Source: Pegoplata infirma
Lineage: Eukaryota > Arthropoda > Insecta > Diptera > Anthomyiidae
Assembly: GCA_963921195.1 (NCBI GenBank)
Contig: OY992537.1
Location: 50,244,313-50,308,312, forward strand
Reading direction: 5' to 3'
DNA: 64,000 bases
The notes below the pieces were generated by a model, which was given only the letters and a program-made list of their open reading frames with translations, did no database searches and was not told where the DNA came from. Positions 33,991 through 46,822 of this stretch are shown here, in pieces. The position numbers and the translations under genes are program-made. The first letter of the stretch is position 1, and each line of letters starts with the position of its first letter.

Positions 33991-36900
33991 GTTGAAAAAT
34001 ATTTATGTTAATTTTTTTCACCAGCTGGTGAAAAACGGGTTTTTTCACCACGAGGTGAATTATTATCCAAGTTACAAACCCTACACTCAAAAAAAAAAGT
34101 TTGTAAAATTACAAGTAAAAGGTCTTGTAATTCTATTTTACTAATATTTTTGTCTTTTTACAAAAATTGTTGTATATTTAATAAAACGAAAACTACAGTT
34201 TGCTTTGTAATTTTACTATTATATGTTGGTAAATTTATTTTACAAATTTTTTAGGTAAATTTACAAAAAAGTGAATTATTTTACAAATTAAAAAAATATT
34301 ACAAGGTGTTTAGTTTTTTTACACAAGAAAACTGTAATTGTACAACATAATTTTACTTGATGTTATTTAGTCTTTCTACCAACATTTTTTTTTTAAGATC
34401 GTTTACAAGGTTTTCAGTTTGAAGTTCAGATTTTTTTTGCGTTTTGGAGTAAAACATTTGAATGTATGTGTGGAACAAGGTGCTAAAATCCAATTTTTGG
34501 AAATCGCGTTTTTTTGCAAAATCGTGTCTTACTACAATAGTTCGACCTATTTGTAAACAAATTTGTTAAAAACTTGATCGTTTTCAATCATAAAAGTGAC
34601 CTTGAAACTTAGATTTTAACTATATTTGGGAAAATTTTAAAGTTTTTGCCGGATACTAACATGTGTTTTGCAGTTAAACTAAAGGTAGTGTATTTAAATT
34701 CTTACATGTGAGATGGTTAACGTGTAGAAAACATTCTAGGCTTTAACATGTGCCCATTGGTTTGGCAAAAAACGCTTTATTAGCTAATATATCGATAGTT
34801 AAAGTGTAAACTGGAAAAAGGTGCTATATCCATATAAAAACGTAATATTGTTTTACGTAATACTAAGGAAGGATTTTGATAATCTATCAAATTTTTGAGT
34901 TCAAACTGTAAAATTTAATGGTTAGTAACTAATATCATAAATTATGAAAATTTTTTAACCCATTATGGGAAAGTTGTTTAAAATAAACCTTATAAAAGTT
35001 ATTTTTTTGGTAAATTAACTGCATTTTATTATTTTTTTATAAAAATGATTACCGCTGGACCCCGTCTAAATGTTGAAGAATTCATCACGCTAAATTTAAT
35101 TTTTAAAAAATAACACAAAAAACTTAAAACTACTTGGCAAATGTATTGAAATTCCTAGTAGAAATTGTAACATAGCACCTTATTCCACTAGAACAAAATT
35201 TCACATGCATTTTTTGGCTACATCCGCTCATTTGTTTTTAATGAAATTTTGTACATAGATGCATATGGTCCATCTTCGTCGAGCTGCGAAAAGAAATTTC
35301 AAAAAATATTTTTTTTTTGCGACTTATTTAGTTTTTTGCTTCTCCTGAACAATTTGGTTTTTGGATTATAGCACCTTGTTCCACACCCACATTCATTTAG
35401 TTAAAAATAATTTTTTATAAATAAAAAATTTCATGAAAAAAAAGTTTGGAAATTTTTTAAGTTCCGGACACAAAAATTTTTCAACTAATTGTAAGCTTTG
35501 GCAAAAAAATTTAATTTTTACACCATTTTTTTTTTGTAATTTCTTTTAGTAAAATACCACAATTTTTACTATATTATTGTTCTAGTTTTTTCTTTGTAGT
35601 TTTACCATTTTTTGGTAATTTTACCATATTTTTTTGGTATTTTTTTTTTTTAAATTTGGGAACTAAAATGTCAATAAAAAGCTGCCAATTATGAAAAATT
35701 AAGTTTTTCTTATTTTAACAGGTACTTAAACATCCAATCTACAATATCCAAAAATTTTTTTGGATATTTTAAAAATACTTGTGAAAATAATTAAAAATTA
35801 AAAAAAAAAATTGTTATTTTTTGACTAATTTTTCCTGAAAATATAAGAAATTTATTGTGTAGCCTCCTTCGCAATTCTCATATGTTCTACTTAAGAAAAA
35901 CGAAATGTCGAAAAAAATAAAAAAGTGCAGTGTTATACATAAAAAAGTTTGTTAAAAGTGTTCAAGTGAAAAAAAAATCATTTCAGGTTGTTGAAGTGCT
36001 ACTCCAGCTGCCGAAGAAGGAAAAATAAGATGCACCAATGGAAAAAACCTTTAAATTTACAAAACAAATATGTAAATAAAACATTTTTTTTTTGTAAATT
36101 TACAAAACAAATATAAAAATTTAAAAAACAAAATTGTATACTTACGAAAAAAGTTGTAATTTTATAAAAATGAAGTAGAAAATACAAAAACAATATTGTA
36201 AATTTACAAATTTTTTCGTTGAACTACTGTTTTTACGGCAAAAAAATTAGAAAAAATGGTATATATACAATACAAATTGTAAATTTACCACTTTTTATTG
36301 TAAATATACAAGTTTTTTGCAATAAAAAACAGTAGTTTAACCAAACAATTTGTAAATTTACAATTTTGGTTTTTGATTTTCTACTTTGTTTTGTAAATTT
36401 ACAACTTTTTTTGTAAGTTTACAATTTTTTTGTAAATTTGAATTTTTTTTTTGCAAATTTACAATTTTTATTGTAAATATACGTGTTTTTCAATATTTTT
36501 TTGCGGTAAAAACAGTAGTTTAACCAAATAATTTGTTAATCTACAATTTATTTTTTTCATTTTCTATTTTTTTTTGTAAAATAACAACCTTTTTTTGTAA
36601 GTTTACAATTTTGTTTTGTAAATTTACCAAATTTTTTGTAAATTTACAAAAAAAAAGGTTCACCTCGAAGTTAATATTTTACAAAAAAAATTGTAAATTT
36701 ACATTTTCTTTTGTTAAATCAATTTACAAATTATCCCCGTAACATTACGGGGATTCTTGCTAGTACATATTTTACAAAACCTGCCCCGTAAAATCACGGG
36801 GATTTTATGTCATTTTACAAACTTTTTTTTTTGAGTGTAGTTATGAAAATTTTTGGTTTTAAGAAAATAAAAATTGAAATTCTCGTTTTCTTTTTCGTTG

Positions 36901-37000
36901 ATTGTTAGCTTATATAGTCAAACTGAGGTGGCGTCTTGCAACATTTTTAAAATTAGACACCAGCTTAAAAACATTATCATGTTAAAAATAATGATTTCGG
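33991..37000 (+). repeat. Dispersed repeat split by a TTACAAG-type MITE
   Basis: 33995-34081 (CACCAGCTGGTG, CACGAGGTGAATTATTATCC) and 36838-37000 (GTTATGAAAATTTTTGG, AACATTATCATGTTAAAAA) are the two halves of the repeat seen unbroken on the minus strand at 24985-25230. Confidence 0.75.
34084..36837. mobile_element. TTACAAG-type MITE, copy 2, with extra 1.7-kb core
   Basis: TA-CACTCAAAAAAAAAAGTTTG to AACTTTTTTTTTTGAGTG-TA, TA duplicated. It has the same subterminal and TTGTAAATTTACAA-rich right half (36220-36720) and GC-rich hairpins (36732-36802) as copy 1. It contains an additional segment, 34440-36220, not in copy 1, which itself begins and ends with inverted GTGTGGAACAAGGTGCTA (34470) and TAGCACCTTGTTCCACA (35369). 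That segment is probably another nested element. Confidence 0.8.
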
Positions 37001-38380
37001 CGGAACCAATTCGCGACCTAAACATCTAATATTTTTGCTGTGGAACTCTTTCGAGATAAGCTTTAATATTAAGCACGAAAAATAGGAACCTTTTATCTCC
37101 TTTATGACCGACACAGTCTAATGTACATAACAAGATCTTAGCAGATCACATCATACTAAATCGATTTAAACATGGGTTCCACAAAAATGTAAAAAAATAA
37201 ACAAAAAACTGTTTAAAGTTTATGTTTTTCAGAGCCTGGGTTAGTTCTTCAGGTGGAAGATTTTTTTATTTAAAATTATTTAATTAAAATATAAAGTTTC
37301 CAAAAGGAATTGAAAATTCCCCATCTCCAACTAAAATAGTGTAGCTTAATAGACAAACCGGATATTTATATGTCCAGTATTATCATAGTTCTGTTAAAAG
37401 CTTTATTCTCTGTGTTTATTTATAGCTTTTGGAAACCGTTATACAAATTTACATTAAGCTTAACTATACATGTGTGTGTAACAGCAATCTTATAATGTTG
37501 CCAGATTTTTAGTCTAAGTTGTTTCCTTTTATTTAAATGACGTCTATAGCTGCATATACAAAATTGTTTATTGTTTATATTTTTTAATTATCAACCTTGA
37601 AATGTTTTCAAAATCCAAATGCAAGTTTATCAGTCATTAATTATTAAAATTTACGACATACTTTGGCACCATTATTTAAAAATTATAAAAAGAACTCATC
37701 GCCTGATGGCGATCTTTTTCGAAAAGTGCAAGGAAAAATAAAAATCATAAAAAATATAAAATTCTAATTTAGTACTCGCTAAAGACTTTCTAATAAATAT
37801 ATTTTTATAACGATCGGACACCAAATGACATAGCTATAAACAGCTAACGATTTCGGCGGTATCAAATCGCAACCTACAAATCTAATATTTTGGCTGTGGA
37901 ACTTTTTCGAGGTAAGCTTTAAATTAAGCGCGAAAAATTGGAACTTTTTTCGACCCAGTCTTGTATATTATTGTTCAGTTATCGATTCAAATAAGTTCTA
38001 GAGATATCCGTCAGTGGATTCAAAAAAAAGACAACCTAAAAATTTTCTTCAAAATAGTTTATAAATTTTCTCACAATTTAGTTAAATTTAACTAAAAGTT
38101 GGGAAATTTTCTTAAGTGTTAGGAAAAAATTTAAGTTCATGTACTGTTAAATAGTCCATTATTTTCCTTAAATGGAATTCCCAAATACATGGAAGAAAAT
38201 CTTACCGCCAAAGAAATTTCCCCTAAATACATATATTACAAAAATCTTTATTTTTAAGACATATTCCTCTTCTTTAGTTTTAGGACGTAATTTTCTACCA
38301 ATAAGTTCATTTTCTTAGATTTGAGGAAGTTTTTTCCACTATTTTAGTAAAATTTTAATAACTCGGGCATTTTTTTTTTT
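37001..38380. repeat. AT-rich interval with dispersed words
   Basis: GATTTCGGCGGAACCAATTCG (36990-37080) and GATTTCGGCGGTATCAAATCG (37846-37940) are a direct repeat with GCTGTGGAACT and AAGCTTTAA words. ATAACGATCGGACACCAA (37809) recurs at 31631. 37390-37560 shows nothing recognisable. Confidence 0.45.
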
Positions 38381-38960
38381 TTCGAAAACTTAAAATGGCG
38401 ATATTTCGAAAACTAAGCCAGCTAGAGCAAAATAGAGGCCATTTTTGGTATCGCCGGTCCAAAGTTAGGATCCCTATGGGTCCTAACTTTGGATTCAAAA
38501 AAGTTGGCATTCCCCAAAATTTTAAAATACTCATATCTCGGTAAATAATGCCAGCACAACAAAAAGTGCAAAAGCATTTTTGTATCCCTTAACACGGAGA
38601 ACATGGAGTTCTTAAAATTCTCAAGACCCCAGTGGTCACCTAAATTCACGTATCTCAAAAACTAAGCAAGGTAGAGCGAAACGGACAAAAATTTTGGATC
38701 AAAAATATGAACATTCTTAAGGAGCCCAACTGGATCCTTCACCCAATCGGGTCCTCAAATGTGTATGAACTAAATTGAAATAAAATTTTTCCCATTTTTT
38801 AGTTCAAATTGGCATAATATTAAATTTTTTTTTCTTTCCTTATTTTTAAGAAAAATATGAACTTAAAAGAAGGAAAACATGGCAATGGAGCTAAATCATT
38901 ATCAATATTCCTTGAATTTAGTTAGTTTTCCAATTTTTTAGTTAATTTTTTTTCTAAGTG
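38381..38960. repeat. Dispersed repeat shared with 45.7 kb
   Basis: Words in order AAAACTAAGC.AG.TAGAGC, TATCGCCGGTCC, AAAAGTTGGCATTCCC, ATATCTCGGTAAATA and TTAAAATTCTCAAGACCCC are found at 45715-46080 in the same order (TATCGCCGATACT, AAAATTGGCATTCCC, ATATCTCGCTAAATA, TCTCAAGACACTA). Non-coding. Confidence 0.6.
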
Positions 38961-39045
38961 TGTGTGTCCATCTGTGGAAGATACATTCCAAAAGAAAATG
39001 GCTTGGATCCGAAAGTTTGACAAAAATACATTTTAGGTATTTTTA

Positions 39046-39808
39046 TACCCTACACCACACTGTGGTACAGGGTATAATGAGTTTGTGCTGATGTTTGTAA
39101 CTACCCGAAATAGTGGTCCTAGACCCACTTTTAAGTATACCGATCGACTTAGAATCACTTTTTGAGTCGATTTAGCGATGTCCGTCCGTCCGTCTGTCCA
39201 TGTAAACGGTGTAAACACGATACAGGTCGCAATTCTTAATCAATTGACTTGAAATTTGAAACTTAAGCCTCTTTTGGCTCAAGGACGAAGCCTATTAAGG
39301 ACGAATCGGTCCATATTTAGACCTAGCCCCCATACAAAGGTCCTCTTTAGTTTTGGCTCAAATAACTCTAATATCCGCATTTTAATAGGTATCTTTTCGA
39401 AATTTGGCAGGTAATCATGTTTCATCCATCCAAATCACCATTCCGAATTTTAAAGAAATCGGGCCAGTTCTTCTTATAGCCCCACCACCTTCCCGATTTT
39501 CACATAAATCTCTCAAATTTCATGAAAATATTTAATAACCTTATCAAATCTGATTATCATCGGACCATTTTTGGACTTAGGTCCGATGTGGAAATTTTAC
39601 CCGATATTCTGTTAACGCGATTTATTGTCAACAAAAAGAAGCCTATTCCACTAAAATTTGATTAGTGAGTGCTTTTTACACTTATTAAATATTTGACAAA
39701 ATATAGATCTAATCAGTCCATGTTTGAACTTGGGACCCATTTTCCGGGAAACTCTGGTGTAGGGTATTATACGGTCGGACTTGACCGACTATAATTTTCT
39801 TACTTGTT
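39046..39808 (-). mobile_element. TATACCCTACACC-subtype repeat, full-length
   Basis: Starts TATACCCTACACCACACTG, with GGGTATAATGAGTTTGTGCT, GATGTCCGTCCGTCCG and ACTTGGGACCCATTTTCCGG. It closes with GGTCGGACTTGACCGACTAT and TTCTTACTTGTTTT. The closing hairpin GGTCGG..CCGACT replaces the TTCGGC hairpin of the other subtype. ~760 bp, non-coding. Confidence 0.8.
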
Positions 39809-40895
39809 TTAAACCTTTGTTAAAAAATTAAAAAACGTTTATGTAAGATGAAGTTTAAAGTCCAGCACTTGGACCCAGGACATTATCATGAGCGGGTACA
39901 AGGGGGATGGGGGGAGGGGAAATTTTCCCCAGACCAAATTTGAAAAAATAAAAGAAAGAAAAAAAATTAAAAAGTAAAGAAATAGATAGAAAAACAAGGA
40001 AGAATAAAACTGTCTAATAAAATTTTCATAGCAAAAAATCTGAAAATTTTTAAACGAAAAATCTTAAAAATTTTATAGGGAAAATCAGAAAATTGTTTGT
40101 AAAAATTGTAGTGAACATGACAATTTTGGAATAAAAAAAATTACTTAGGCTTTTCCCATAGAAAAAATGTAACAGCATCTGAGACTTTTTCTATAGAAAA
40201 AATGCCTCAGAATCAGAGACTTTTTCCATAGAAAAATGCCTCCATAGGAAAAAATTATCCTAACGGAAATATGATCATGAAAACAACGCTCCTTTTAAGG
40301 AGGGTTCAAATTTTTTTTATTGAAATATCGGCTTCAGGGGTTTGGCAGAATTTACTAAAATATATTTTTTAAAAAGTTTAAAACGATCACCCCAATCAAA
40401 TGACCATATTTAGAACATATAAAAACAACAAAAAATCAATTTTATATTTTATTAAATAAATTATTTAGTATGTATATTATTAAAATTATTATTAAGGTTA
40501 TTTTCTAATCTGTGACAGTTTTTAATAACAGCTTTAAAATTTTGCACTACATTAGTTTTAAAAATGAGTCTACTGGAAACTGGATGATACTTGATATTTT
40601 CATAAATCGACTTAAGCTGTTATTAAACATTGTCACAGAAAAATATTTTAATTTTAAGTAGTGCTATAAATACAAAAATATATTTTATATGTATAAGTAC
40701 ATTGAAGCAGCTTTTGAAGCCATTAATTTATAAAACTAGAAAATGCTGATTAAATAAATATTAAATATAGAAATAAATAAAATAAAACAAAATAAGAAAA
40801 ATGAAAAATGTTAAGAAAAATTAAAAAAAAAAATAATAAAAACAAAATAAAAAAGAAAATTACACAAGATATTTAATACCAACACCTTAAGTGCT
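39809..40895. other. AT-rich interval with two satellite monomers
   Basis: 40145-40245 has two to three CAGAATCAGAGACTTTTTCC-type monomers of the 35-bp satellite. The rest is A/T runs without a supported gene. Confidence 0.5.
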
Positions 40896-41256
40896 TTAGG
40901 ACGAGTTGTTGAGATATCGATTAGCTTTGGTTTATGTTTAAACAGAGTTTACTACAAATTCTGTTATTTTTTTTTTTAATTTGGTTTATTTTTAAGTTTA
41001 ACCCGCCAAATCTTGGTTAGTTTAACTAAGGTACAGAAACGTAAACAAAAAACAGCTGATTTTCAATTAAACTCATTAGTGTTGCCATTTTTAGGTATTT
41101 TATTGTAAAAAATATGTTATGATGGCAACTTTTTTAACTGAAAATGCTATATTTGGTATGGCAATACCAAGTAAATTTAAATTTGCTTAACTTTAACTCA
41201 AAAACAGAATTTTAGTTAAACTTGGTTTAAACTACATGTTAAAAACTCGCCCTTAG
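40896..41256. mobile_element. Small inverted-repeat element (GGACGAGTTTTTAACAT ends)
   Basis: Left TTAGGACGAGTTGTTGAGAT and right inverse (ATGTTAAAAACTCGCCCTTA) mirror each other. Interior GTTTAAAC / TTAACTAAGGTAC words are also inverted. A relative lies at 52117-52359 (CTAAGGCTGAGTTTTTAACA). Confidence 0.6.
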
Positions 41257-41635
41257 TTATACAAAATAGGTTCCGCAGTATAAATTAAAAGTATACCTTG
41301 AAAATTAAGTTAATTTTTTAACACATACTGAAAACATTCCAAGTGATGTATTTAGCAATATGAATTAATTCGAATGTATGGTAAGCAGTGTTGCTGAATT
41401 AGTGTTTGTATACCCTACAGTTATTGTCAGGCCTAGTTTTTGGAAGACAGTTTTAATTTAGTTTTAGATTTTTTGCTTATTTTACCAAACTTTTGTTTGT
41501 TTCTAACTATGATCGTTATTGGAGCCAAAAAAAAATAAATTAACTAGAGTAGTTTCAGTAGTATCCCAAGTACCAACTACGTTAAACTAATTTTAAACTT
41601 AATCTACATACCAAAAACTCGGTTTTAGTGGCATA

Positions 41636-42182
41636 CACTCAAAAAATTTAAAAATACCAAAAAATGCTTGTAAATTTACTAAAAAAAAATAGCTGCTACC
41701 AATTTGCCCAAAAAAAGTCAACTGAAATCAGTAGAAAATTAAATTTAATTAAGAAAATTTTTGCTTATTAAAGAATTTTTTTATCAAGCGCATTTTTTTG
41801 ATAAAATTAATAAAAAATTGCTTTTAGAAAAAAAAATATTCTCATATAAAGCCTCTGTTCAATTAGCAAAAAAAATTTGATGAAAAAACACCCATTTTGA
41901 GTCATATGATAAATTTGCGGATTTTATCAGACGTGTTTTGCTAAATTTTTGTCTGGATAATCTACATCAAATCAGCAAAAAAAACTGTACAGACATCAGA
42001 AAAATCAGCGAGTTTTAACAGAAAGGTTTACAGAAAAAAATTCTAATTTCAAAAGAATAATTTCAAAATTTTAAATATATTTTAACCCAGTAAAAAATTG
42101 TTATAAAAACCCGATAAAAACAAAAATTGTAAAATTCAAAAGGTAAAAAAAAGGTAAAGTTTTTCATTTTTTTTTTAGAGTG
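41636..42182. mobile_element. MITE with CACTCAAAAAATTT ends
   Basis: TA-CACTCAAAAAATTTAAAAA at the left and TTTTTTTTTAGAGTG-ATA at the right. Terminal repeats are short and imperfect, and the interior is A/T-rich. Confidence 0.5.
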
Positions 42183-42228
42183 ATAATTTGTTTAGATATG
42201 CTGTTTTTCAATAAACGTTTTTCTTTTT

Positions 42229-42763
42229 ATACCCTCCAACTACAGTATGGGGGTATACTCACTTTGTCATTCCGTGTGTAACGCATCGAAATATCGGTCG
42301 GGGACCCCATAAAGTATATATATTATTGATCAGTGATCGATTCTAAGACATTTTAGCGATGTCCGTCCGTCCGTCCGTCCGTCTGTAGTTAACACGATGC
42401 AGTCCAAAATAAAAGAGCTAGGAACCTCAAGTTTTGTACAAATATGTCTTATGTTCCTAGGCAGGTTAAGTTCGGAAATTGGCCAAATCGGACCAGGGGG
42501 AAAAAAGTTCCTCCTTGAAGAACTAAACCAACCTCTAAAAAAATACATGTTTTTACAGGTTTTTTTGTATTTTTGTTAAATAAATGAAACATTTGATATA
42601 TTTATCGCGATGGGAAAGTGCTCTCAACGTGCCCCACTGACCCTATCAACTTCGCCCCCCCCCCCCCAAAAAAAAAGAAACGCCCCTGTCAATTTTTTTT
42701 TTTACATTTTGGAGGGTATAAAAGATTCGGCACAGCCGAATTTAACACTCTCACTTGTTTTTA
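42229..42763 (-). mobile_element. TATACCC-family dispersed repeat, near-twin of 21310-21822
   Basis: Same order and nearly the same bases as the 21.3-kb copy: TATACCCTCCAACTACAGTA, (CCGT)n (42361-42382), GGACCAGGGGGAAAAAAG, C homopolymer (42656-42668), then GATTCGGC-ACA-GCCGAATTT and CACTCTCACTTGTT. The near-identity implies recent mobility. Confidence 0.85.
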
Positions 42764-42765
42764 AT

Positions 42766-43020
42766 TAAAAGTTTGAAAAAACCACAAGAAATTGGGCTGT
42801 GCCAAATCTTAAATACCCTCAAATATGTTAAAAAAAATGTCAGGGTCGTTTTAGGTGGAAGCGGAAAATGGGTCTGCTGGGGACACCTTTCCTTTCGTGA
42901 TAACTGTTTAAAAATCCAATTATTATGGCTTTGGGACTCAAATAGTACAATTTTATCATTATTTAGTTATTTAAATTTTGCATGTCCAAGCCCACAAAAG
43001 AGGGCGGCCCGAAATTCTAC
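42766..43020 (+). mobile_element. TATACCC-family left half
   Basis: GGGCTGTGCCAAATCTTAAA, TACCCTCAAATATG, then CAAGCCCACAAAAGAGGGCGG. It stops before the GTCC tract, so the right half is lost. Directly abuts the preceding copy. Confidence 0.6.
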
Positions 43021-43469
43021 AGCAAAAATTAATACAACGGACGTTTTTAACTTAAAAAAAAATCCAAAAACCCGAAAACTCTCAGAAACTTATACAGAAA
43101 AATTTTCAAATTTTTCGTAAAAAATTTTTTTTCTATAAAAAAAATTTTAGAATTCCGAGACTTTTTTCTCATAAAAAAAAGTCTAAAATTCAAAAACATT
43201 TAGAAAAATTTTAAGATTCATGGACATTTTTCCCAGAAAACAACTTTACATTATTAGCTTTCCATTTTCATTTCAATTTTTACCCATCATCTTCTCAGAG
43301 TTTTTCGAAAGAAACATTATCAGATTTTTCCTATAGAAAAATTCTGAGATTTTTCTTTAAAAATAATTGTCAAATTTTAAGTTAAAAAAAATGTGAAGTT
43401 TTTTCTGTAAAAAATTCTAAGAAAAATTATAGAATTATTTCTATAGAAATACTCCCAATTTTTTCCTAC
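43021..43469. repeat. Diverged A/T satellite-like tract
   Basis: Loose units of TTTTTCTATAGAAAAATTC and AATTCCGAGACTTTTTTC, probably far relatives of the 35-bp satellite. Confidence 0.4.
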
Positions 43470-45400
43470 ACACAAAAAAAACTTTGTCAAATTACTAGGA
43501 AAAGTCTCGTAATCCCATTTTACCAATATTTGACAGTTTTCCTTGTGTTTTAACAATTCGAAATTTACATTTTTTAGTAATTTTGCAATTTTTTTTGCAA
43601 CTTTACAAATTTCCGAGATAATTTTACAAAAACAAAATCTATTAAACTCACGAGAATTCCTTGTATATATAAATTTACAATTTTATTGGTAAAAATCTTG
43701 TAAAATTACTAAATAATTGGTAAAAAGCTTGTAAAATTACTAGGAATTCTCGTAAAATAGGAGGTTGCAAAAAATCGAGTAAAATTACGAAACCTCGTTG
43801 TAAATTTGATCGTGTCAACATATTTGTAAATTTACAATTTTATTGGTATAAACCTTGTAAAATTACAAAATTATTGGTAAAAATCTTGTAAATTACTAGG
43901 AATTTTTATCAAATAGGAGGTAGCAAACAAAAAAATGTTACAAGTTTTTCTTGTAATTTTACAAGGTTTTTTTTTTGTATAGAAAAGTTCATAAATTTTT
44001 ATCTGAAAAAATTCCCAAATTCCAAATCCCAAAATTACCAAATTTTTTAGAAAAATTTCCATACTTTTTCTAAAGAAAATTTCTAATATTCCAAAACTTT
44101 TTTCATAAAGAACAATTTTAGCATTACGAGACATTTTTCCTTTAAAAAAATTTTAAGATTCTTAAACACGAAAAAAAACCTTATCAAATTACTAGAAAAA
44201 GTCTCGTAATCCCGTTTTACCAATATTTGACAGTTTTTCTTGTTTTTTAACAAATCGAAATTTACATTTTTGTTGTAATTTTACATTTTTTTTTGTAATT
44301 TTACAAATTTCCAAGATAATTTTACAAAAAAAAAAATCAAGTAAACTCACGAGAATTCCTTGAATTTTTGTTTGCGCCAAAAAACTGTAAATTTACTATT
44401 TTATTGGTAAAAATCTTGTAAAATTACTAAATTATTGGTAAAAAGCTTGTAAAATTACTAGAAATTCTCGTAAAATAGGAGGTAGCAAAAAATCTAGTAA
44501 AATTACGAAACCTCTAAATAAATTTGATCGTGTCAATAAATTTGTAAATTTACAATTTTATTGGTAAAAACCTTGTAAAATTACTAGGAATTTTTGTCAA
44601 ATAGGAGGTTGCAAACAAAAAAAATGTTACAAGTTTTTCTTGTAATTTTACAAGGTTTTTTTTGAGTGCATAGAAAAGTTCATAAATTTTTATCTAAAAA
44701 AATTCCCAAATTTTTCGTCTAGAAAAATTCCCATACTTTTTCTAAAGAAAATTTTTAATATTCCAAAAACTTTTTTCATAAAGAACAATTTTAGCATTAC
44801 GAGACATTTTTCCTTTAGAAAAATTTTAAGATTCTTACACACGAAAAAAAAACCTTGTCAAATTACTAGAAAAAGTCTCGTAATCCTATTTTAACAATAT
44901 TCTAGTAAATTCACGAGATTTCCTTGTAAGTTTTATTGCACCAAAACAGTTGTAAATTTACAAATTTATTGGTAAAAATCTTGTCAAATTTCGGAAAAGC
45001 TCGTAATTTTTACTAGGAGTTCTCGTCAAATAATAGGTAGCAAAAAATTTTGTAAAAACATGAAACCTCCTTGTAAGTTTTATCACGTCAAAAAATTTGT
45101 AAATTTACAATTTGTAAATTTACAATTTGTAAGTTTACAATTTGGTTAAAAAGCTTGTAAAATTACAAAATTATTGGTAAAAAATTATTCCTTGTAAATT
45201 TACAAGGAATTGTTGTCAAATAGGAGGTAGCAAAAAAAGTAACAAACTTAGAAAAAGTCTCTTAATTAGAAAAAGTCCCGTAATCCTATTTTACCAATAT
45301 TTTACAGTTTTCCTTGTTTTTTAACAAAAAATTTTCGATCGAAATTTACATTCTTTTTTTTTGTAATATTACTTTTTTGGGGAATTTCCATTTTGTCCCC
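43470..45400. repeat. Tandem array, ~672-bp unit, about three copies
   Basis: The block ACTTTTTTCATAAAGAACAA, GCATTACGAGACATTTTTCC is repeated at 44097 and 44769 (offset 672). Each unit starts with an ACACGAAAAAAAACCTT-like end, has TAGGAGGTAGCAAAAAAT and is rich in TTGTAAAATTACAAG and TTGTAAATTTACAA. The third unit is shortened. Related in sequence to the TTACAAG-type MITEs. Confidence 0.75.
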
Positions 45401-46080
45401 GTTGATCCGCGCCTAAATTTATGTTAACACAACTGGTGCAAAAAGCTCCGTTCTATCATAACCCATTAAAAAGTTATAAGGCTTCAAAGTATTATTATGA
45501 CCAGAGCTTCGAAGGATTTCATTCTTTAATTCGATTTGTCATTCTGAATGAAAATTTAGTTATTGCATTCCCAATCACATGAATTCTATGAATTCACTTT
45601 AGACTAATTCGATTTATAAATTTCGAATGCATTCGATTTATTTTCCATTCGACTTTCAAAAATCGAATGCATTCGATTTTTTTTTCATTCATTTGAAAAA
45701 AATTAAAAAAAAAAACTACCCAAGATAGAGCAAAAGGGAGCCAATTTTTTCTTCATAGTATCGCCGATACTCTTCACATATGTTGACCTCAATGGGCCCT
45801 AATTTTGAATCTAAAAAAATTGGCATTCCCGAAAATTTTTAAATGCGCATATCTCGCTAAATACTGCTTACACGCCAAAAAATCTTGTATAATATGACCG
45901 CCAAAAAACTGAAAGCTCTCCGAGTTACCGTTTTTTAGTTACGCAGTTTTTAAAATTCTCAAGACACTATTAGGCCCAAAATTTCTGTATCTTGAAAACT
46001 AAAAGGTAGACATAGATTTTGACCCAAAATTTTTATCAGTTTGGCACTACTTTGCTCATTTTTCGAAATACAGAAATTAA
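45401..46080. repeat. ATTCGA-rich patch and second copy of the 38.4-kb repeat
   Basis: 45520-45700 is rich in AATCGAATGCATTCGATTT, with several inverted repeats of that word. 45715-46080 is the second copy of the dispersed repeat described at 38381-38960. Confidence 0.55.
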
Positions 46081-46822
46081 AGGACCCTGTATGGTATTGA
46101 GAATTAAAAAAAAACTGAATAACTAAAAAAACATTACTCGAAGGGCTTTCGGGTATTTGGCGCTCGTGTTTTAAGAGCTACAAAAATTCTTTTAAACTTT
46201 TTGTCATGTAGGCAGTTAAATAATGTGAGATATGTGATTTTTTAAAATTTTCAGGATTTTATGGAAAAAATGTGGCTCCGTTTTTCTCTATCAATTTAAA
46301 AAAATAATCTTATAAAATTAGCAAAATAATCTGGTAATTTTTTTTATATTTTAAAAATTTAAAATTTTTTTAGCAAACAGAATCAGTAAAATTACAGACA
46401 AAATTCTTTTATTTTTTAAAACTGAAAAACAGAGAATTTAGTTAAAATATAAATTTTTGCAAAAAAATCGGGTAAAAGCTTGCGAATTAAAATTTAAAGT
46501 TGTTTTACAGATTTTTCGACAAGTGTACAGTTCAAAATGAACGTACAATTAAATTTTTTTAGAGATTTTTTTGTGCTTTTGTGCGAACAAGAAGTTTATT
46601 TAAAAAACTTATAGGAAAATGTTTGGGATAAACAAAAAGAATGTCAGAGAATTTAGTAAAATCATCTATTTCAGCAGAAAAATGTCCATAAATATTCCTA
46701 ATTTAAAATTGAAATTGTTTTACAGATTTGTTGGCAGAGTTTTTCTTTTGAGTGTACAATTAATTAATTTTTTAATTTTTTTTTTTTTTTATTTTTTTTT
46801 AATTTTTTTTTTTACGAAAAAT
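46081..46822. other. AT-rich interval with one MITE-like end
   Basis: TTTTCTTTTGAGTGTA at 46741-46756 is a right-hand CACTC-type terminal repeat without a clear partner. The open frame at 46619-46921 runs through it and is not supported. Confidence 0.4.

Noticed and set aside
42755..43120. 121-residue plus-strand frame
   Set aside because: Crosses the junction of two TATACCC-family copies; no domain, no initiation context.
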